The position numbers and the translations under genes are program-made. From assembly GCA_946479075.1 (NCBI GenBank), contig CAMLDT010000092.1, positions 1 to 13,168 on the forward strand: a stretch of DNA of 13,168 nucleotides, read 5' to 3'. Of the stretch, positions 1 through 5,724 are shown piece after piece. Position 1 is the stretch's first letter. The number at the start of each line of letters is the position of its first letter. The notes below the pieces were generated by a model, which saw only the letters and a list, made by a program, of their open reading frames with translations, was not told where the DNA came from and ran no database searches. Source of the DNA: an uncultured Polaromonas sp. (GTDB lineage: Bacteria > Pseudomonadota > Gammaproteobacteria > Burkholderiales > Burkholderiaceae).

Positions 1-1400
1 TTGCGCTGAACCAGGTCAACGAGGAGCGCTGCGAGTGGCTGGTGCCCGGCATGCTGAAGGACAAGATCCAGGCGCTGATCAAGACCCTGCACCAGCGCCC
101 GCGTTCGCGTCTGGTGCCGCTGCCCGACACGGCAGCGCGTTTTGCCGCCGAGTTGCTGCTCCCTGAAAAATTTGGCGCCGGCTCGCTGACCGACGCCGTG
201 CTCAAGCTGGTGCGCGATGCGACTTCGCTGGACATCAAGCGCAACGACATGAAGCTGGAGATGTTGCCGCCGCATTTGTTCATGAACTTCCGCGTGGTCG
301 ATGAACACGGCCGCCAGCTCGGCGCCGGCCGCAATCTGGGGGCGCTCAAGGGTGAACTCGGCTCGCAGGCGCGTGGGGCCTTCCAGGCGCTGGCCGGGCT
401 GAAAACCCGTGCGGCGCCCGACGCGGCTGTCGATTCAGCATCAAATCGGCCTCCAGCCCCCGCCGGACGGGCGCAAGCAGCTCCTGAAATGATAGCGAAT
501 CAGAAGCCGCAAGCTGCCCGCACCCCGGAGCGCTACACCAGCTGGAGCTTTGGCGAGCTGCCCGAGCTGATGGAAATCAGCAAAGGCAAGCAAACGTTGA
601 TCGGTTTTCCGGCGTTGATCGACCTCGGCGATGCGGTGACCATCGAGGTGTTCGACGAGCCCGACGTGGCGGCCGCCAAACACCGCGCCGGCCTGCGCCG
701 ATTGTTTTCGCTGCAGATCAAGGATGCGCTGAAGTACCTCGAAAAAAACCTGCCCGACCTGCAGAAAATGGCGACGGCCTACATGCTGGTCGGCCGCGCC
801 GCGGATAACTCGGGCGGCGGCACGCTGGAGGAACTGCGCGAGCAGATCATTGAGGTGGCGCTGGACCGCGCCTTTCTGCAGGAACCGCTGCCGACCGATG
901 AAGCCGGATTCAAACAACGCATCGATGACGGCCGCGGCCGCCTGACCCTGATCGCCAGCGAAGTGGCGCGACTGGCGGCGACCATCCTGACTGAATTTGC
1001 CGCGGCCCAGCGCAAGATCAAGGACACGAAGAACGCCACCGAAGCATCAGCCGACGCAGCCCAGCAACTGCAACGCCTGGTGCCCAAACGCTTTTTGACG
1101 CTCACGCCCTGGGCGCAGCTGCAACACTTCCCGCGCTACCTCAAGGCCATCACCTTGCGACTGGAAAAGTGGCGCGCCGACCCGGCCCGCGACGCAGCGC
1201 GCCTGGCCGAGCTGCGCCCGCAGGAGCAGCGTTACTGGCGCCTGGTGGCCGAACGCAAGGGCGCAACGGATGCGCGCCTGCAGGAGCTGCGCTGGCTGAT
1301 CGAGGAGTTGCGCGTCAGCTTTTTCGCGCAGGAACTGCGCACGCCGCAGCCGGTCAGCATCAAGCGGCTGGAGAAAACCTGGCTACAGCTCGCCGGCTAG
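1..1400 (+). CDS. hrpA: ATP-dependent RNA helicase HrpA, C-terminal part (5' truncated by window edge)
   Basis: The reading frame is open from the window edge (first full codon at position 3) and gives about 465 residues. It begins with LNQVNEERCEWLVPGML, which matches the part of E. coli HrpA that opens its long C-terminal domain (DUF3418 family). The DEAH helicase core must lie upstream of the window. Further on, WSFGELPELMEI, a GFPAL..LGDAV segment and a helical, Arg/Glu-rich tail ending in KRLEKTWLQLAG fit the same domain. HrpA is a cytoplasmic DEAH-box helicase linked in E. coli to fimbrial mRNA processing and to rescue of stalled ribosomes. An Ala/Pro-rich linker in the middle of the fragment (nt about 420-530) contains a palindromic repeat read in-frame. 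The gene ends at a bidirectional terminator. Family assignment is firm; the cellular substrate cannot be read from the sequence. Confidence 0.9.
   Translation, partial: ALNQVNEERCEWLVPGMLKDKIQALIKTLHQRPRSRLVPLPDTAARFAAELLLPEKFGAGSLTDAVLKLVRDATSLDIKRNDMKLEMLPPHLFMNFRVVDEHGRQLGAGRNLGALKGELGSQARGAFQALAGLKTRAAPDAAVDSASNRPPAPAGRAQAAPEMIANQKPQAARTPERYTSWSFGELPELMEISKGKQTLIGFPALIDLGDAVTIEVFDEPDVAAAKHRAGLRRLFSLQIKDALKYLEKNLPDLQKMATAYMLVGRAADNSGGGTLEELREQIIEVALDRAFLQEPLPTDEAGFKQRIDDGRGRLTLIASEVARLAATILTEFAAAQRKIKDTKNATEASADAAQQLQRLVPKRFLTLTPWAQLQHFPRYLKAITLRLEKWRADPARDAARLAELRPQEQRYWRLVAERKGATDARLQELRWLIEELRVSFFAQELRTPQPVSIKRLEKTWLQLAG
441..496 (+). repeat. Dispersed palindromic repeat, copy 1, inside hrpA
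   Basis: The segment from GCCTCCAGCCC (449-459) to GATAGC (491-496) aligns without gaps over 48 nt with 1904-1951, with 33 identities by hand count. It lies in-frame in hrpA and encodes a run of about SNRPPAPAGRAQAAPEMIAN, a low-complexity stretch between conserved parts of the domain. The internal palindromes seen in copy 2 are decayed here, for example GCTCC...GATAGC. I recall elements of this form (GCCTCCAGC...AGCTATCAA...GATAGC) as frequent in Comamonadaceae genomes; that recollection is not a database result. Confidence 0.6.
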
Positions 1401-1431
1401 GTTCCAGCCTTGCCCGCTGTAAGTGGGCATA

Positions 1432-1465
1432 AAAAAAGGCCCGGCTGCAAAGCCGGGCCTTTTTT
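1432..1465. terminator. Bidirectional Rho-independent terminator between hrpA and the DUF3309 gene
   Basis: A perfect inverted repeat, AAAAAAGGCCCGGCT (1432-1446) and AGCCGGGCCTTTTTT (1451-1465), encloses a GCAA loop. The A-run and T-run give a U-tract on either strand, so it can end both the plus-strand hrpA transcript and the minus-strand transcript of the convergent small gene. A second, weaker hairpin (TGCCCGC/GTGGGCA, 1411-1429) lies just before it. Confidence 0.92.
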
Positions 1466-1482
1466 GCATCACTTGCCGAGGT

Positions 1483-1641
1483 TTATATCCGGCCCATGAG
1501 CAGAAGAACGATCAGGATGATGACGATCAGGCCCAGGCCACCGCTGGGACCGTAACCCCAATTGCGGCTGTGGCCCCAGGTGGGCAGGGCGCCGACCAGG
1601 ATCAGGATGAGGACGATGAGCAGGATGAGGGAAATCGACAT
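1483..1641 (-). CDS. DUF3309-type tiny membrane protein (52 aa)
   Basis: Reading the minus strand from ATG at 1641 to TAA at 1483 gives a 52-residue protein starting MSISLILLIVLILILVGALP. A strong AAGGAG sits 6 nt upstream of the start. Two hydrophobic segments (about residues 2-18 and 37-49) flank a short polar, aromatic centre, PTWGHSRNWGYGPSGGLG. This arrangement (Leu/Ile-rich helix, LPTWPHSR-like turn, GYGPSGGLG, second helix) is what I know as the DUF3309 family of very small inner-membrane proteins in Proteobacteria, whose function is unknown. It is monocistronic: a terminator lies downstream, and the leader carries a 6-bp hairpin at 1684-1701. Identification rests on motif recognition. 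Confidence 0.85.
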   Translation of the reverse strand: MSISLILLIVLILILVGALPTWGHSRNWGYGPSGGLGLIVIILIVLLLMGRI

Positions 1642-1954
1642 GAAGAACTCCTTGTTTTGTGTGAGTCGATTCTTGCCTGGCGACCTGCCAAACCCGGCAG
1701 GAAGGTGCGCTGCGGCACCGTCAGGGTCTTCCTACAGTTGACGCAGGAAAGTGGCCCGTGCGCTGTCTGCTGAGCCGCCGGCGTAGTGTCCAGATGGCGG
1801 GCGTTGGGCGGAACGACGTTTCGGCACACACGCCAGCTGCGGCGTGATGCCACGGGCGTTGCAGTTCTTTCTCCGTCTCTTTCACCGGTTGTGAACAAAA
1901 ACAGCCTCCAGCCCTTGTCTGGCAAGCGCCAGCAGCTATCAATCCGATAGCGCG
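1642..1954. other. Gene-free interval between the DUF3309 gene and ybdL
   Basis: These 313 bases hold no reading frame I would defend. The minus-strand frames across it are arginine-rich and resemble no protein I know. Two structures are visible. CCTGCC/GGCAGG (1684-1701) is a perfect 6-bp stem about 43 nt upstream of the small membrane protein start, probably in its leader or promoter. The dispersed palindromic repeat abuts the ybdL stop at the other end. The promoter of the small gene must lie here, but I see no convincing -35/-10 pair, so an alternative sigma factor is possible. Confidence 0.5.
1904..1951 (+). repeat. Dispersed palindromic repeat, copy 2, directly after the ybdL stop codon
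   Basis: This copy keeps its internal palindromes: GCTATC/GATAGC (1935-1951, 5-nt loop) and CTGGC/GCCAG (1919-1932, 4-nt loop). It ends 3 nt from the ybdL stop (1955-1957). Read on the minus strand, the two hairpins are followed after about 18 nt by a T5 run (1897-1901), so the element could form the 3' end of the ybdL transcript, although this is not a classical terminator. It has 33/48 identities with copy 1 in hrpA, same orientation. Confidence 0.65.
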
Positions 1955-3130
1955 TCAGAGCTTGGCCAGCCGCTCCAGCGCCAGGTTCAGCGTCTCGTCC
2001 TTCTTGGCAAAACAGAAGCGCACGACGCGCTGGTCGAAGCCGTTGCCGTAAAACGCCGACAGCGGAATGGCGGCAACACCGATCTCGCTGGTCAGCCATT
2101 TGCAGAACTCGGCTTCACCGAGTTCGCTGACGTCCGAGATGTCCACACACTGGAAGTAACTGCCTTCGCTGGGTAGCAGCCTGAAGCGCGTGTTGGCCAG
2201 ACCGGCGCGGAACAGGTCGCGCTTGCGCTGGTAAAACGCCGGCAGCTCAAGGTAAGGGCGGGCATCCTGCATGTAGCTGGCCAGGCCGTATTGCACGGGG
2301 GTGTTGACGGTGAACACATTGAACTGGTGCACCTTGCGGAACTCGGCTGTCAAAGCCGCAGGCGCCGCGACATAACCGACCTTCCAGCCGGTGACGTGGT
2401 AGGTCTTGCCGAAGCTGCTGACGATGAAGGCGCGCGCCGCCAGGCCAGGGAAACGCGCGGCACTTTCGTGCACGCGGCCCTTGTCGGCGTCAAAGACCAT
2501 GTGTTCATAGACCTCGTCGCTGATCAGCAGCACGTCGGTGGGCGCCAGGATTTCCTGCAGACGCAGCATGTCCTCGCGGGTCCAGACGGTGGCGCTGGGG
2601 TTGTGCGGCGAGTTGATGAGGATGGCCCGGGTCTTCGGGTTGAGGGCCGCAGAAATTTTGTCGAAGTCGGGGCGGAAGGTGCCGGGAATCAGCGGCACAC
2701 GCACCGTGACGCCACCGGCCAGCTCGATGTTGGGCACGTAGCTGTCGTAACACGGCTCCAGCACGATCACCTCGTCGCCGGGATGCACCACAGCGAGGAT
2801 GGCCGTGATGATGGCCTGGGTGGCGCCCGCGGTGACGGTGATCTCGCTGCCGGCGTCATAGCTGCGGCCATGCAACTGCTGCAGCTTGGTGGCGATGGCT
2901 TCGCGCAGCACCGGCACACCGGTCATGGGCGGGTACTGGTTCAGGCCGCGGGTCATGGCGTCGGTGACGGCGCCGACCAGCTGGGGGTCGCATTCGAAAT
3001 CGGGAAAGCCCTGGCCCAGGTTGACCGCGCCTTTTTCAGTGGCCAGCGAGGACATCACGGTGAAGATGGTGGTGCCGACCGCGGGAAGCTTGGTCTGCAG
3101 GGCGGGCGTGCGTTCTTGAACAGTCGTCAT
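1955..3130 (-). CDS. ybdL: PLP-dependent methionine aminotransferase, YbdL type
   Basis: This 391-residue class I/II (fold type I) aminotransferase resembles E. coli YbdL along most of its length: KLPAVGTTIFTVMSSLA near the N-terminus, NLGQGFPDF (37-45), QYPPMTGV (65-72), VTAGATQAI and SDEVYEH. PLP-site residues are visible: N177 in NSPHNPSATVW, D205 and Y208 in SDEVYE, the Schiff-base lysine K242 in SSFGKTYHVTGWKVGY, and R371 for the substrate carboxylate. YbdL prefers methionine, and also His and Phe, with keto-acid acceptors, so transfer between methionine and 2-oxo-4-methylthiobutanoate is the likely reaction. The start is supported because the E. coli homologue has the same N-terminal segment, yet no Shine-Dalgarno sequence precedes it; a tandem repeat occupies that place. 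It lies 54 nt after the cysB-type gene, probably co-transcribed. Kynurenine/glutamine transaminase-like activity is an alternative. Confidence 0.9.
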   Translation of the reverse strand: MTTVQERTPALQTKLPAVGTTIFTVMSSLATEKGAVNLGQGFPDFECDPQLVGAVTDAMTRGLNQYPPMTGVPVLREAIATKLQQLHGRSYDAGSEITVTAGATQAIITAILAVVHPGDEVIVLEPCYDSYVPNIELAGGVTVRVPLIPGTFRPDFDKISAALNPKTRAILINSPHNPSATVWTREDMLRLQEILAPTDVLLISDEVYEHMVFDADKGRVHESAARFPGLAARAFIVSSFGKTYHVTGWKVGYVAAPAALTAEFRKVHQFNVFTVNTPVQYGLASYMQDARPYLELPAFYQRKRDLFRAGLANTRFRLLPSEGSYFQCVDISDVSELGEAEFCKWLTSEIGVAAIPLSAFYGNGFDQRVVRFCFAKKDETLNLALERLAKL

Positions 3131-3134
3131 GGTG

Positions 3135-3198
3135 TCGGAAGGTCGGGAAGATCGGGAAGGTCGGGGAAGTTCGGGATTCGGAGTTCAGAGTTCAAAGT
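3135..3198. repeat. Degenerate 7-10 bp tandem repeat between cysB and ybdL
   Basis: On the plus strand this stretch resolves into eight consecutive units, each beginning TCGG or TCRR: TCGGAAGG, TCGGGAAGA, TCGGGAAGG, TCGGGGAAGT, TCGGGAT, TCGGAGT, TCAGAGT, TCAAAGT. It covers most of the 54-nt gap between the two minus-strand genes and runs into the last codons of the regulator, encoding its FEL end. It lies immediately upstream of the ybdL ATG, where a ribosome binding site would be expected; the minus strand there is pyrimidine-rich, with no GGAG-like core. Confidence 0.75.
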
Positions 3199-4129
3199 CG
3201 CCGTGGCGGGTGCTCATGGCGCGGGTGATCTGGGTGCGGTCCAGCCTGTCGCTGAGCAGCTCGGCAAACTTGTAGACAAAATTGCGCAAGTAGGCGCTGC
3301 GTTTGAAGGCCACACGCGCAACGTTCACGCCGAACAGCGCGCCGGCGGGTCTTGCCAGCAGGTCGGCATTGGTGCCGTCATCTCCCAGCGCCATCTCGGC
3401 AACAATGCCTATGCCCAGTCCCAGGCGCACATAGGTCTTGATCACGTCGGAGTCAATGGCTTCCAGCGCAATCCGCGGATGCAGGTGTGCGGCGGCAAAG
3501 GCCTGGTCGATTTTGGTGCGCCCGGTGAATGAGGGGTGGTAGGTGATCAGCGGTTGCCCGGCCAGGTCTTCGAGCGTGATGTTGTCCTGTTTCGCCAGCG
3601 GATGATCCAGCGGCATGACCAGCATGTGCTGCCATTCATAACAGGGCAGGGTGACCAGATCTTCATATTGCGCGAGCGATTCGGTGGCGATGCCGATTTC
3701 GGCGACTTCGTCGATCAGCATGCGCGCGACCTGGTCGGGCGAGCCCTGGTGCAGGCTGACGTTGACCTTGGGAAAGGCTTCGCGCAGTTTGGCCACCGGC
3801 TGCGGCAAGACATAACGGGCCTGGGTGTGGGTGGTGGCGATGGACAGGGTTCCGCTGTCCTGTGCGGAGAACTGCTCGCCGATGCGCCGCAGGTTGCCGA
3901 CCTCGCGCAGGATCAGCTCGATGCTTTTGAGCACGTGTTCACCGGGCTCGGTCACGCGTTTCAGGCGCTTGCCGTGGCGCGCAAAAATTTCGACACCCAG
4001 TTCTTCTTCCAGTTCGATGATGGCCTTGGACACCCCGGGCTGGGAGGTGTGAAGGGCGCGGGCGGTCTCGGTGAGGTTGAGGTTGCGCCTGACGGCCTCC
4101 TGGACGAAGCGGAACTGATGCAGATTCAT
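3185..4129 (-). CDS. cysB: CysB-type LysR family transcriptional regulator
   Basis: This 314-residue protein has an N-terminal winged helix-turn-helix (recognition region about residues 18-40, LNLTETARALHTSQPGVSKA) followed by a LysR effector domain. It matches CysB rather than generic LysR proteins: it has TTHTQARYVLP (99-109), and T100, T102, Q103, T149 and T202 fall at the positions I recall as lining the sulfate/N-acetylserine pocket of enterobacterial CysB. The length (324 in E. coli) fits. CysB activates sulfate uptake and cysteine biosynthesis when O- or N-acetylserine signals sulfur shortage. The ATG at 4129 lacks a strong Shine-Dalgarno sequence but is the only start that preserves the family N-terminus (MNLHQFRFV). 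The gene follows cbiX by 77 nt and precedes ybdL. The sulfate-assimilation genes it would control are not in the window. Confidence 0.92.
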   Translation of the reverse strand: MNLHQFRFVQEAVRRNLNLTETARALHTSQPGVSKAIIELEEELGVEIFARHGKRLKRVTEPGEHVLKSIELILREVGNLRRIGEQFSAQDSGTLSIATTHTQARYVLPQPVAKLREAFPKVNVSLHQGSPDQVARMLIDEVAEIGIATESLAQYEDLVTLPCYEWQHMLVMPLDHPLAKQDNITLEDLAGQPLITYHPSFTGRTKIDQAFAAAHLHPRIALEAIDSDVIKTYVRLGLGIGIVAEMALGDDGTNADLLARPAGALFGVNVARVAFKRSAYLRNFVYKFAELLSDRLDRTQITRAMSTRHGDFEL

Positions 4130-4207
4130 ATGCTGTTTTGGCTATTTATTTGTTTTTATTATGCCTGTTTATAGCTAAGGACTGGCCCGGGCTGGCCGAT
4201 TCAGCGC
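4130..4207 (-). promoter_or_regulatory. AT-rich promoter/operator candidate upstream of cysB
   Basis: The gap between cbiX and cysB is much richer in A+T than its surroundings. On the minus strand, CATAAT (4158-4163) matches five of six positions of a sigma-70 -10 box and would place the transcript start about 20 nt before the cysB ATG. No good -35 lies 16-18 nt upstream, as is common for regulated LysR promoters. An inverted pair GCTAT (4141-4145) / ATAGC (4171-4175) flanks the -10 and could be an autoregulatory site. Promoter function is inferred from base composition and these short matches only. Confidence 0.35.
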
Positions 4208-4570
4208 TCAGGAGAGGGCGATGGCCGCCATCAGGGCGGTGATCTCCGGGTGTTCTCCTGCCGGTGCCATCAATTCGATGGGCACGTCCGGGTGGCTGGC
4301 CCGCAGTTGCGCAAGCAGTCGCGGCAGGTCTTCGCGTGCATGTTTGCCGACACCCAGAAAAAGCGGAAAAACCCTTAACTGACGGGCGCCGGCAGATATT
4401 AAATCCATAGCGCACTGGGCGAGGTCGGGGGTGCTCAGTTCGAGGTAGGCGCAGCCTACCAAGGCCTCGGCATCGCGTGCCCGGATCGCGCCGGCCACTG
4501 CCTCAATGGGCAGATGCCACTGCGGATCGCGCGAACCGTGGGCGAATAGGATGATGCCGCGGCGAAGCAT
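4208..4570 (-). CDS. cbiX: Short CbiX/SirB-type sirohydrochlorin chelatase
   Basis: Starting at the ATG at 4570, this is a 120-residue single-domain class II chelatase, the usual length for small CbiX proteins. The two metal-binding histidines are visible: H11 in ILFAHGSRDPQW and H77 in PLFLGVGKHAREDLP. The enzyme inserts Co2+ or Fe2+ into sirohydrochlorin, for cobalamin or siroheme. Next to a cysB-type regulator, siroheme for sulfite reductase is the more likely purpose, but sequence alone does not decide the metal. A TTG codon three bases upstream could also be read as a start; the ATG is preferred because it overlaps the lptG stop (TGATG), implying translational coupling. A stretch with unusually AT-rich codons (TTA, ATA) for this genome, about 4371-4411, also resembles the dispersed repeat. 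Confidence 0.88.
   Translation of the reverse strand: MLRRGIILFAHGSRDPQWHLPIEAVAGAIRARDAEALVGCAYLELSTPDLAQCAMDLISAGARQLRVFPLFLGVGKHAREDLPRLLAQLRASHPDVPIELMAPAGEHPEITALMAAIALS
4371..4411 (+). repeat. Possible third, degenerate copy of the dispersed repeat, inside cbiX
   Basis: By hand alignment without gaps, 29 of 41 bases match 1911-1951 and 26 of 41 match 456-496. Shared blocks are CCC near the start, GCGC, GCAG, and ATAGC at the end. It lacks the GCCTCCAG head and the perfect palindromes. On the coding strand it encodes MDLISAGARQLRVF, where chelatase homologues also have residues, so it is not an insertion. It may be coincidence or a very old remnant. Confidence 0.25.
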
Positions 4571-5724
4571 CAACGCCTCAACACCAGCCAGCCAAACGCC
4601 GCCAGAGAAATCGCCATGTACAGCAAGCCGGGGGCGGCGGCGGCGAGCCAGGGTTGCCAGGTCTGCAGGTTGCCGATGTAGCCGAACACGTTGTTGAGCA
4701 GGAAAAAGCTGATGCCGATCATCACGCCGCCAAACACGTAGCCTGAAATCCCGCCGCTGCGGAAGTGCAGGTAGGCAAAGGGCAAGGCCAACACCACCAT
4801 GACCAGACAGCTCAGGGGGTAAAAGACCTTTTTCCAGAACTCGATCTCATAACGCTGGGCGGTCTGGCCGTTGGCCGTCAGGTGCCGGATGTAGGTGAAC
4901 AGGTCGATGGTGCTCATGCGCTCCGGCTTGAGCACCGCCACCGACACCATCTCGGCGCTGATCCCGGTCGGCCAGCGCAGGCGTTCGAGCTTGTTGATGG
5001 TGATCTTGGCGGATTCGCGGCCTGCGCTGGTGCCGCTGGGTTGTGCCGCCTTGACGGAAAACTCGGTGCGCGTCACGCCTTCAAGTTGCCAGGAGTCATC
5101 GGCCGCGAACTTGCCGGCTGACGCCTGGGTGATGGACACCAGCAGGCCCTTGTTGTCAAACTCGAACACGCGCACACCCTGCATCTCGTTGTTGGAGCCC
5201 AGCGCCCCGACATTGACCACATAGTTGTTGTAGGGCTGTTTTTCCTTGAGCCAGGCGCCGGTTTGCCCAATGGTGATGCGGCCCTGGTAACGCGCCTTGA
5301 GCAACTGCGCGCTGCGGTCGGCGGCTGGCGCCAGGTAGTCGCCCACCGCAAAACACAGAATGGTGAAAAACGCCCCCAGCGTCAGCAGCAGGCGCAGGGC
5401 GCGCCAGGGCTCCAGCCCGCTGGTGCGCAGGATGGTGTATTCCGAGCTTTGCGCCAGGCGCGCCATCACGAAGATGGTGCCAATCAGCACCGAGATCGGC
5501 ACCAGTTCATACAGGTGGCTGGGAATCAGCAGCGAGACGTACAGCAGCGCGTGCCGGATCTGGTAGGTGTTTTCGTCGGAACCGAGGACGCCCGCGGCAT
5601 TTTTGCCGAGGTATTGCAGCTCATCGACCAGGTCAAAGAAGAAGAACAGGGCCAGGAAGCCCGCGGCCACAAAGGCAATGGAGCCCAGCACCTCGCCATA
5701 AATCAGGCGGCGTATGGTTTTCAT
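4570..5724 (-). CDS. lptG: LPS export ABC transporter permease LptG
   Basis: This 384-residue inner-membrane protein (E. coli LptG has 360) has the LptF/LptG permease layout. There is an N-terminal membrane helix (about 14-32, ending FFFFDLVDELQYL), two more hydrophobic regions (about 60-90 and 108-130), a long periplasmic beta-jellyroll (about 145-285), and three C-terminal helices (about 298-320, 327-350, 358-381). The coupling-helix region reads EYTILRTSGLEPWR, as expected for contact with the ATPase LptB. With LptF and LptB it extracts LPS from the inner membrane and passes it to LptC and LptA. It overlaps lptF by ATGA and cbiX by TGATG, so the three genes are probably translated from one message. 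Nothing appears truncated. Confidence 0.95.
   Translation of the reverse strand: MKTIRRLIYGEVLGSIAFVAAGFLALFFFFDLVDELQYLGKNAAGVLGSDENTYQIRHALLYVSLLIPSHLYELVPISVLIGTIFVMARLAQSSEYTILRTSGLEPWRALRLLLTLGAFFTILCFAVGDYLAPAADRSAQLLKARYQGRITIGQTGAWLKEKQPYNNYVVNVGALGSNNEMQGVRVFEFDNKGLLVSITQASAGKFAADDSWQLEGVTRTEFSVKAAQPSGTSAGRESAKITINKLERLRWPTGISAEMVSVAVLKPERMSTIDLFTYIRHLTANGQTAQRYEIEFWKKVFYPLSCLVMVVLALPFAYLHFRSGGISGYVFGGVMIGISFFLLNNVFGYIGNLQTWQPWLAAAAPGLLYMAISLAAFGWLVLRR

Noticed and set aside
2291..3532. Long open frame on the plus strand opposite ybdL and cysB
   Set aside because: It is a Gly/Val/His/Gln-rich antisense shadow of two well-supported genes, typical of high-GC DNA, with no recognisable domain.
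4165..4205. Possible degenerate reverse-strand copy of the dispersed repeat upstream of cysB
   Set aside because: Only short scattered blocks (AATCGGCC, AGCCC, AGCTAT) match and gaps are needed; not distinguishable from chance.
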